Of a DNA stretch of 35,698 nt, positions 11,497-22,226 are shown one piece after another; position 1 is the first letter of the stretch, and each line of letters starts with the position of its first letter. The notes below the pieces were generated by a model. It worked only from the letters and a program-made list of their open reading frames with translations. It was not told the origin of the DNA and did no database searches. This DNA comes from Parvularia atlantis (Eukaryota; Opisthokonta; Rotosphaerida): positions 1-35,698 of the forward strand of contig CALSCO010000369.1 in NCBI GenBank assembly GCA_943704415.1, given 5' to 3'. A program made the translations under genes and the position numbers.

Positions 11497-12107
11497 CCGC
11501 GCGGGAGGCGCGGGAGCTGTGGTGGGTTTGGGAGGGTGTGGGGGCGCTACGCCTTTCTGCACCTCGCCGCCACCGCCACCGCTGCCGCCCCGCAGGTCTG
11601 CACTAATCTTTCCAAACTTCTCCAATCGTTTCCATCACACGCGCGCGGCGGGGCCTCTGCCGGTTGTTTTCCCTGTGTCTGTGTGCCTCCGTGTCTTTTT
11701 GGGCCCGCTCCCGCTCCCGCCGCGCCGCGCTGCAACCGTGACCAACACCGGCGCGCCGCCCGCGGCAGACGTCGAGCTGCAGGGGACGGTCTCGGTCGTC
11801 ATGGAGCCGATCGCGGCGGCCGAGTGAGTGCCGAGCAGGGGCGAGCCGGGCTTGGTAGGTGTAGTAGGGAGTGGAAATTTATTTCTGTAGCGTTGGGGAA
11901 GAAGGGCATCGAGAGGCCCGGTTGCGAGGTCGAGGCTGGTTGCGCTCATCGGTAGTCCGAGTCGACGAGGAGGTGCGGCGAGGAGCGTGTTCCAGCTGAT
12001 GACACCGCCGTTCTGCTCCCGGCCTGGCACGCGCTCCGAGACAGCGAGAACTTGAGCGTGCGAGGCAGCTAGCGCATATGTGCGCGCATTTACCCTTCGC
12101 CGCCACG
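11497..12107. other. Intergenic region between SNX and LIG4, with a possible extra 3' exon
   Basis: About 610 bp between two co-oriented genes. It begins with G-rich sequence, then a pyrimidine-rich stretch (11600-11700, with a ctaat motif). A short coding-like segment, 11770-11827, reads DVELQGTVSVVMEPIAAAE then a stop and is preceded by a good gcag acceptor. An A/T-rich patch at 11874-11888 resembles the 3' flank of other genes here and could mark the 3' end of the SNX transcript. Nothing else is recognised; the LIG4 promoter should lie in the last 200 bp. Confidence 0.4.
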
Positions 12108-15100
12108 ATGGACTCGCTCGCATCGGCGTCCGCGGCCGATGGCGCGCCGTCGACCGTGCCGCTGGCGACGACGTTCCCGTTCGAGCGCCTGTGCCGCGTG
12201 CTCGAGCGCCTGGGCGGGCTGAAGCACAAGCAGAAGGAGGCGGCACTGACGACGCTGATCCAGGTGCGCGGCCGATGGATGCGCGGCAGCGGCGTGACAT
12301 GCACACAGGCGTGGGCCGAGCACGATCTGCCGCCGCCCCGGCGCGACATCTACGCGCTGATCCGGTTGATGCTGCCCGAGGTGCGTGCCGACCCGCATCG
12401 GCGCGTGCAGGCGGCGGCTGAGTCCGCGCGGCAGCTCGACACGCAGCGCGTCGCGTACGGCGTCAAGGAGAAGGCGATGGCCAAGTACTACATCAGCGCC
12501 ATCGGCGTTGCGCCCGACAGCGAGGCCGCGCGCAAGCTGATCAACTGGAAGAACAGCAAGTTCGTGCAGGTGCGTGCGTGCACGTAAGCGTGTGCGCGCA
12601 GCTCACGCGCGACCGCACAGTCGGCCGGCGACTTTGCCGCGGTTGTGCACGAGGTGCTCGAGCGCCGCGCCAACCCGACGGGCCCCAAGTGGACCATCGC
12701 CGATGTCAACGTCGAGCTCGACCGGCTGATCGAGTCGAGCGCGACGGGCAAGTGCGTGCGCACACCGTGTGCACGGCTCGCGTGCACGGCTCACGTGCCG
12801 CTCACGCGCACGGCGCGCAGGCACGCGCACGTCGACATCTTCCGCAAGTTTGTGACGCGCATGTCGGCGCTCGAGAACAAGTGGATTGTCAAGATCATCC
12901 TCAAGAGTGCGTGCGTGTGCGCTCGGGCGCATCGCGCCTGCTCACGCGCGCCGTGCCAGCGATGAAGATCGGCGTGTCCGAGGAGCGCATCTTGCGCTCG
13001 CTGCACCCAGATGCGATGGAGGTGTACAACACGACGTCGGACCTGGCCAAGGTGTGCCGCGAGCTCACGGACCCGACCCAGCCGTCGCCCGAGAAGGTGC
13101 CCGCGTAGTGTCGCTGCCCGCTTGTGCTGATTGATGCCCGCAGCAAATCGCTCTGTTCCGCCCGTTTCGGCCCATGCTCGCCGGCCGCGACGCCGTCGAG
13201 AAGACGATGGAGCTGCTCGGCAACCAGCCGTTCTACGCCGAGCTCAAGCTCGACGGCGAGCGCATTCAGCTGCACAAGGCATGCGCGCACGCGGTAGACG
13301 TGTGCGGCGCACTGACCGCGCGGCCGGGCGCAGGACGGCGACAAGTACTTTTACTGCTCGCGCAAGAAGAAGGACTACACGCGGCTGTACGGCGCATCGC
13401 CGATGAGCCGCGGCGCGCTCACGCGCTTTATCCACGACAAGTGCTTCTCGCCGCTCGTGCGCAACGTGATCCTCGATGGCGAGGTATGCGCTGTGCAGCC
13501 GAACCTGTATCGCTGACGCGCGCGCGCGGCCAGATGGTCACCATCGACAAGAACGGCAGCTACGGGCGCTTCGGCAACCTCAAGACGGCGGCGCTCGCGG
13601 GCGCGGGCGTCGGCGGCGCGGGCGATGACGACAACGACGACGAGGGCGGCAGGCCGTCGACGGGTGGGCGCCGTCGCCGCGCCAAGGACGACGATGACGA
13701 TAACGACGACGACGAAAACGGGCCCGCGGTGCTGCCCGAGTTGGACGAGGTGCGCGCGCGCGTGCCACACCAACGCTCGTGCGCTGAACGCGGTCGGCAG
13801 AGCGAGACCGTGTGCTTCGTCGTGTTTGACCTGCTGTACCTGAACGACGTGTGCCTTACGTCGCGGCCGCTGCACGAGCGCAAGGACCTGCTCTCGCGCT
13901 ACATCACGCCGTTCTCGCCGCACTTGCACGTCATGAAGCGTGCGCGCCCACTGCGCAGCTCGCGCAGACGTGACCGGCCGTCGCGCGCGCAGACGTCGAG
14001 ATCAAGAGCATGAACGAGCTCTACGACCAGATCAACAGGGTCATCGAGACCAAGTGCGCGTCGTGAGCACATGCCTCGCGCATCACCCTCACCTGCCGCA
14101 CGTCTCCAGGCAGGAGGGCCTCGTCGCCAAGCGCATCGACAGCCCGTACGCGGTTAACAAGCGTGAGAAGGAGATGTGGGTCAAGATCAAGCCCGAGTAC
14201 CTCGACAGCACGGGCGACGACCTGGACGTACTCATCGTCGCGGGCTTTTGGAGCGACGGGCGGCGGCGCGGCGGCAAGATCACGCACTTTATGTGCGCCG
14301 TGCTGGACGACAAGGCCGGGCCGGTGAGCTCGCGCACTGTTGGCAGACAGCATGCATCCTTGCTCACACGCGCGGACGCAGGGTGCTGGCGCGGGCGCTG
14401 GCACGGGCGCGTCCGCGGGGTCGATGCCGCTCAGCGGCTCGCTGTCGGCCTCGGTGGACGCGGTCGGGGTGCCGACGCCGGGGTACCGCTTCCTCACGTT
14501 CAACAAGTTTGGCTCGGGCGTGAGCGACCAGACGCTTGAGATGCTCACGTGCGTGTGCTCAGCGCTGCGTGCCTGCGTTGACCCGCTGCTGCGCAGGCAA
14601 AAGCTGCACCGCCACTGGAAGCCGTGGGACAACGCGCGGCCGCCCAAGTGGCTCTCGCACCCGTCCGCGGCCGAGAAGCCAGACCTGTACATCGAGCCGC
14701 AGCAGTGCGCGCGTGCCGGCCGGGCGTGCAGAGAATGCTGACGGCCGCGCGCCGCCACAGCTCAATCGTGGTGCAGATCAAGGCGGCCGAGATTGTGCCG
14801 TCGACGCAGTACGGCTGCGGGTACACGCTGCGCTTCCCGCGGCTCGTGCGTCTGCGCGACGACAAGGGCTGGCAGGACGTTCTCAAGCTCGAGGGTGCAT
14901 CGCGTGCGTGCCGTGCGTCTGTGCGCTCACGGGCGCACCCGCAGAGATGCACGAGATGCGCCTGCTCAACCAGGGCCGCCTCATCTCAAGGAAGGCCTAC
15001 CAGGACGCGGCCGGCGACCGCGCCAGCAAGCGCCGCAAGGTCGAGCGGCCGCCGCGGCGGGTGCGCGTTGCGCCTTTGCCCGCCGGCTCGTACTGACACG

Positions 15101-16387
15101 CCTGTCAGGGGCGCGCCGAGATCGCCGCCCACCTGCGCGGCGCCAACTTGGGCAAGGTTGTCGCGTCCGGCACGCTCTTCAAGGACAAGCTGATCTGTGC
15201 GCGCTGTCTCGTGTCCTCTGGCGCGTTGGCTCACGTGCAAGGTGGCCGCAGACGTCGCCAACGTGCAGCCCGACGCGGGCGCGCCATCGCAGCCCGAGCG
15301 CACCAAGGAGTCGGTCGAGGTGCTGATCGCGGAGCAGTCGGGCGGGATCGTGCAGGTGTGCGCGCGACCAGTCGCGTGAAAACTTACGCTCACCGAAACT
15401 TACGCTCACCGATGCACAGAGCGTGCGCGACAACCTGTTTTGCGTCGTTGCCGACGAGTCGCAGAAGGCCAAGGTTGTCAACGTGATCCGCATGGGCGAG
15501 TTCGACGTCGTGCGTTCGCAGTGGGTCTTCGACTGCATCGCGCAGACGGCCCTACTCGCGCTGCAACCGCAGTGCGTTGGAGCGCGCTGTGTTGTGCGGC
15601 GTCGTTGCTGACGCCGCGCAGGTACATGCTCAGCGCCAAGCCGTCGACTGCGCAGCGCTTCGCCCGCCGCCTGGACCCGCACGGCGACAGCTACGCCGTG
15701 GACGTGACCAGCGACCAGCTGCTGCAGGTGCCTCGGCGCGCTCATGTGCTGCGGCGCAACCGTCTCACGGGTGCGGCGCAGATCCTGGGGCGCATGCCCG
15801 CTGACGGCGCGGCGGTGGACACCGAGGCATCGCGGCAGCTCAAGCGCCGGTACGCGTTCCTCCGTGGTGACGCCGAGTGGGTGCGTGCGCTCCCCGCAGC
15901 GGCACGCCAGCGCCCACACGCCTGCGCAGGGGCTGTTTGAGCAGCTGGACGTCGTCGCCATTGCGCGCGAGCTAGGTGGGCAGGGCCCCGCGTCGCTGCG
16001 GCAGGCACGCCAGGAGATCGCGCTCGCCAAGTTTGTCACGCGCGGCGCCACCGTGCTTCCGTCCGTCGTCACGCTCCCCGCCGACGCCGATGACGCCGCG
16101 GCGATCCTCTCGTGCGTCACAAGCGACTGCTCGCGGCGCGCACTGAGTGCCATGCGGCAGGACCGTGCTGGACGACCACGCATTCGAGCCGACGCACGTC
16201 CTGCTCGAGACCGGCACGGATGACGAGCGCGAGTGGGCGGTGCGCGTGCTCGGGCGGTGCGCGCCGTGCTGCTGCGCGTGCGTGGCTGACACTGTCATGC
16301 AGAGCGATGGGCGAGCGTCCCGCGGGGCGCCTGCAGCTGGTCGACGCGGCGTGGGTCGCGGCGGCAGTGGACGTCGGGCAGTTGTAA
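12108..16387 (+). CDS. LIG4: DNA ligase IV (NHEJ ligase) with tandem BRCT domains
   Basis: A long gene of roughly 18-20 short exons. An N-terminal DNA-binding domain (FPFERLCRVLERLGGLKHKQ, DIYALIRLMLPE, KWIVKIILK joined to MKIGVSEERILRSLHPDA) leads to the adenylation domain. Motif I is FYAELKLDGERIQLHK, with the nucleotide-accepting lysine in KLDGER. Motif III is NVILDGEM, motif IV EGLVAKRIDS and motif V MWVKIKPEY. EKPDLYIEPQQC-type OB-fold sequence follows, then the first BRCT region (GANLGKVVASGTLFKDKL, FDVVRSQWVFDCIAQ) and a second one ending RLQLVDAAWVAAAVDVGQL before TAA. Between motifs III and IIIa sits a strongly acidic and basic low-complexity insertion (about 13596-13746). One intron (13279-13333) has a GC donor and another (about 15357-15420) holds a 16-bp tandem duplication. 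The start at 12108 has good ATG context (CCACGATGG); an in-frame ATG at 12078 is the alternative. Nuclear partner: XRCC4. Confidence 0.93.
13596..13746 (+). other. Acidic/basic low-complexity insertion inside the LIG4 adenylation domain
   Basis: About 50 residues rich in Gly/Ala, then Asp/Asn (GGAGDDDNDDEGG), a basic patch GGRRRRAKDDDDDNDDDENG and more. It lies between motif III (DGEMVTIDKNG) and motif IIIa (CFVVFDLLYLND). The frame stays open through it, so I read it as coding rather than as an intron. Confidence 0.7.
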
Positions 16388-16410
16388 CAGCAAAGCAGAC
16401 ACAGGGCGCT

Positions 16411-16660
16411 TTAGAAGTCGTACGCCTCGGTCATGACGGCGGCGGCGGGCACGGAGAACGGCGGGCGGACAAGCAGATCGGTCATGCTCGTCATGAACGC
16501 GGGCGGGCCGCAGAGCTCGACGGTGCCCTCCGAGCCGAGCCGGTCGACGTTAATGTCGGCGCCGATGGACTGGGCGACGGCGATGACACGCGATCCTTGA
16601 AGTCGAAATCGTTGAGCGCGACGACTTTGACCGGGTCAAGCAGGCGGATGCTGCACTGGC
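16411..16660 (-). pseudogene. C-terminal fragment of an FAD/NAD-type oxidoreductase-like protein
   Basis: On the minus strand, between the stops of KAT5 and LIG4, a frame reads DINVDRLGSEGTVELCGPPA, then FMTSMTDLLVRPPF, and ends EAYDF before TAA at 16413-16411. The ELCGPPAF core followed by a helix and a C-terminal E-x-x-[FY] is how NAD-binding domains of ferredoxin-reductase-like enzymes end. Upstream, IRLLDPVKVVALNDFDFK looks protein-like but is in another frame. Either a 62-nt intron (donor gtcaaag, acceptor cccag) or a frameshift would connect them. I found no N-terminal domain and the space upstream is taken by KAT5. It may be a truncated copy or a very small gene; the family name is tentative. 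Confidence 0.35.
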
Positions 16661-16796
16661 AGGTGCGCCGTTGCACGGGTGCAGCCGCGCGGGCTCTCAC
16701 CGCGGAGACGCGCCACAGGCATCGGCGAGCACCACTGATAAGGGGGGGCTGTACACACTCGCGTCCTGCAAACTACCGTTACACACACAGCGCGGC

Positions 16797-19237
<2,441 letters not shown>

Positions 19238-19314
19238 CCACGTCTGACGGCCCTTCGCTATCGTGCGAAAGTCGCGTCGCCGGCACTCTTCCTGTGTTCT
19301 CTACACGTTCTACA

Positions 19315-19364
19315 AGCAGCAGCAGCAGCAGCAGTAGCAGCAGTAGCAGCAGTAGCAGCAGCAG
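19315..19364. repeat. CAG/TAG-type trinucleotide repeat
   Basis: An AGC run interrupted regularly by AGT (AGC-AGC-AGT-AGC-AGC-AGT pattern). It lies in the 144 bp between the MOZART2 stop and the KAT5 start, both on the minus strand, so it is probably in the KAT5 5' leader or promoter. The leucine or alanine runs it would encode are not supported as protein. Confidence 0.85.
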
Positions 19365-19381
19365 GCGCCTGTGCTCTGCCG

Positions 19382-19764
19382 TCACCACGACGATGTCGTA
19401 CTCGTGGTGGAGGCGGCGTCGCTCGCGGTCTGCTTGGCGCGATGCGCGAGAACGGCCGCCTTGAGCAGCCGCGCGAGCGCCTCGGGCGCGACGTTGAGCC
19501 TCAGCAGCTCGAGCATCTGCGTCGCACACGGTGCGCAGCGTCGATCAGGCAGCGAGCTCACGAGCAGCGCGTGAGGGGAGATGCACCGTCTCGACGAGCG
19601 TCTCGTCAACGCGCACGCCGACCTGCGCCGCAAGCCGCACGAGCTCCTCGATCACTGCGTGTCAATCGCGGCACGACGGGAGGGGCCGATGCGTGTGCGC
19701 GAGTGAGCAAGCCGAGAGCAGACGGCAACGACAACGGCGCACCTCGCGCATCCTCAGCCTCCAT
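19382..19764 (-). CDS. MZT2: MOZART2-like mitotic-spindle organizing protein
   Basis: Three exons, 19764-19743, 19654-19587 and 19516-19382, give 74 aa; the introns (88 and 70 nt) are phase 1 and phase 0. The protein reads MEAEDARVIEELVRLAAQVG, then VRVDETLVETMLELLRLNVA joined directly to PEALARLLKAAVL and an Ala/Ser/Thr tail. The pattern ELxxLA-x-GxxVDxxxxxxLLxLLRLNVAPxAxxxxLK is the MOZART2 domain, a small adaptor of the gamma-tubulin ring complex that helps recruit it to spindle poles. It is shorter than animal MZT2 (about 158 aa) and comprises almost only the conserved domain. Its start codon is 39 bp from that of the divergent kelch-membrane gene. MOZART1 is less likely because LLRLNVAP is the MOZART2 signature. 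Confidence 0.75.
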
Positions 19765-19803
19765 CTGTATGCTCACCCGCCAGCGGCAAATACGCATGCG
19801 ACG
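19765..19803. promoter_or_regulatory. 39-bp divergent start-to-start interval (MZT2 / kelch-membrane gene)
   Basis: Only 39 bp separate the two divergent ATGs, so 5' leaders or core promoters must overlap one or both coding regions. The interval contains a short A/T patch (tttgccg and its complement) but no clear TATA box. Confidence 0.5.
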
Positions 19804-22192
19804 ATGCGACGCTGGGTGTGGACGCTGCTCGCGCACGTGACCGCGGCGCTCGTTCTGGGCGCCGCCGCGCTGCCCGACTGGGGCCCGTCCGAGTTTGCGC
19901 GGTGGGTGGGCACGTACGAGTGGCAGGCGACGTTTGCTGCGGGCGATGCGGCCGGTGCGTGTGCGCGCGTGATTGCGCAGGAGGAAGACGGCGGCTGATT
20001 AGCGACGACCCAGATGCCAAAGCGCCATCCGCCGACGTCATCCGCGCCCTCCCCGCCACCTTCGCCCGCCCCGACGGCGCGCTGCTGCTCCTCGCCGCGC
20101 CGCGCACCGTGTACGTCCTGCAGCCGGTCGAGGGCGTGTGGGACGCGCCGATGCCCGCGCCGATGCTCGATCGCGTCGCGCCCGCCGCCTGCACCTCGCC
20201 CGACGGCACCCGATGGTTCGTCTTCGGCGGCGCCACGGCCGACGGCGCGGCGCTGCTCGACGACCTGTGGACGTTCGACGCCAACCCGGAGGACGACACG
20301 GAGGAGTGGACGCACGTTGCCGGCAACGCGACCCATCCGGCCAACACTGCGCCGTCCGACACGGCGCCCGGCGCGCGGCGCGGCGCGAACCTGCTGTGCA
20401 CGAGCAACAACGTGTTGCTGCTCTTTGGCGGCGCCGTGCGCGACGGTGACAGCCTCGCGACCATCAACGACGTGTGGCAGATCGACGTGCGCACGGGCGT
20501 GTGGCAGCGGCTCGTCAGCGGCGCGCGCAACAGCCCCGGCGCGTACGGCACGCGCGGCGAGGAGGGTGCCGATAACCGCCCGCCCGCGCGCGAGTTCGCT
20601 TCGGCCTGGTTCCTCGACGGCAGCGCATACATCTTTGGCGGCGAGACGAGCGCCCTCGCGAGCCTGGCCACGCCTACGCCCGACCCCGCGAGCCTCCTCG
20701 GCGACTTTTGGCGCTTCAACCGCACGATGGGCAGCTGGGCGTGGCTCGGGTGCACACCGCACGTGGCCGGCGAGGCGAGCGTCGGCAGCACGGGGCTGGC
20801 GTGCCCTGCGGCGCGCAGCCGCGCGACGACGCTCGTGGGCAACTCGGCCGACATCTGGGGCGGCTTCCGGCTGAGCGTCGCGGACAGCGGCGTGCCAACG
20901 ACCGTCGTGGGCTTTGATCTGTGGAGTTGGGACGGCAGCGACGAGGCCGAGGACGCGACGCGCGCGGTGACCGAGGGCGTGTGGTGGCGCGTCAACTTTG
21001 ACGGGGACCAGCGCGGCGTATGGTTGATGAACACGGTGCCGGTGCCGGACGGGCTGGCCGTGGGCGCGTTTGCGGGCGCGCCGGGGTGGGTTCGGCCCGA
21101 GGACGCGGTGCTGTACCAGGGACATGAGCTGCACGTGCTCACGACGGACGTGGACGCGTACGCGCTCGTGATCGGCACGGACCTGCTGCGGTGGGTCGCG
21201 TGCATGATCATCATCTTTGTCGTGTCGCTCACGGGCACGATGCTCACCTTCCTGATCCTGCCGCGCCTCGTGCTCGAGAGCGACACATCGCGCCTGCTCG
21301 AGCAGGTCGGCTTTGGCTTTCTGTATGTGTTCCCGAGCATCGCCAACGTGCTCCTCGACGCGTTCTTCGTCCTGCTCCTGACCTTCCCGAGCTCGACGCT
21401 GCGCACGGCCTGCATCGTCTTCCAGGTGCGCCGCGCCGTGCGCCGCGTGCGAGCGCGATACTTACTGTGCCACGCGCACAGGTCCTGCCGACCATGGTGC
21501 CGATGATGCTCGCCTTCTCCAACATCGGCACGTTCCTGCAGACACACTCGCTCAAGATCCCGGGCGTGGGCATGCCGGGCCTGCGCGAGAACGATAGCGT
21601 CGTGGCCTACATGCTGCTGCGCGTGCCGGTCTGGGCCGTGCAGGTGTGCGCGCTAGCGTCGCGTGCCTGTGCGGGTCGGCTAACGGAGCCGCGCGCGAAC
21701 GCAGTCGATCATCGTCACGGCCATCTACGTCACTTTCTTCTTCATCATGGCCGGCTTCTACATCGGCTGCATCATGGCCGCGTGGCTGTGCCGCCTCGTC
21801 TACCTGCCGCCGTTCCACCGGCCGACCTTTGGCTACTTTATCGTGCGCAAGAACGACTCGAAGGCACGCCGCCCGGCCCTGCTCAGGCGAGACGCGGCAC
21901 TGACGCACTCGCAGGTGGCGGACGCGTTTGACCTGCGTGCGACCTACGCCGTCATCGCGATCGAGCTCGTCCTGCGCACGTTCCCGCTGCTCGTGATCGA
22001 GCTCGTGCGTCGGTTATCGCAGGTGGTGCACGCACGCCCTTTCTGACACCGCGCTGCGCCCAGGACACGATCGTGCGGTTTGCGCCCGAGACGAACCAGA
22101 CGCGCACGGTGGCGGCCTTTGCGATCATGCTCAACGTCTACATGCTGATGCTCGGCGTCGCGACCGTCGCCCGGCGACCCTTCAGCTCGTGA
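19804..22192 (+). CDS. Kelch-repeat ectodomain with C-terminal multipass membrane domain
   Basis: The ATG at 19804 begins a signal peptide (RRWVWTLLAHVTAALVLGAA). After a 59-nt phase-1 intron (19955-20013), one long exon encodes at least three kelch blades: TRWFVFGGATADGAALLDDL, NVLLLFGGAVRDGDS with INDVWQIDVRTGVWQRL, and SAYIFGGETSA with LLGDFWRFN. A further 150 residues lead into six or seven hydrophobic helices: CMIIIFVVSLTGTMLTFLIL, SIANVLLDAFFVLLLTF, VLPTMVPMMLAFSNIGTF, VVAYMLLRVPVWAV, IIVTAIYVTFFFIMAGFYIG, TYAVIAIELVLRTFPLLVIE and VAAFAIMLNVYMLMLGVATV. The last exons are split by short introns, one with a GC donor (21864-21914). Topology suggests a surface receptor- or transporter-like protein with an extracellular beta-propeller. 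I do not recognise the membrane domain; it lacks obvious class A or class B GPCR motifs. The stop is 34 bp from the convergent thioesterase stop. Confidence 0.85.
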
Positions 22193-22226
22193 CGCCAGTG
22201 ACACAGGTATCCATGTACAGGAGCAT

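Noticed and set aside
19315-19364. Poly-leucine protein segment on the minus strand
   Set aside because: It is only the translation of a trinucleotide repeat in a non-coding interval.
19754-21547. A 597-residue open frame on the minus strand opposite the kelch-membrane gene
   Set aside because: It is Arg/Ser/Pro/Ala-rich with no domain pattern, and mirrors a plus-strand frame with kelch blades, a signal peptide and membrane helices. High GC makes long antisense frames common.
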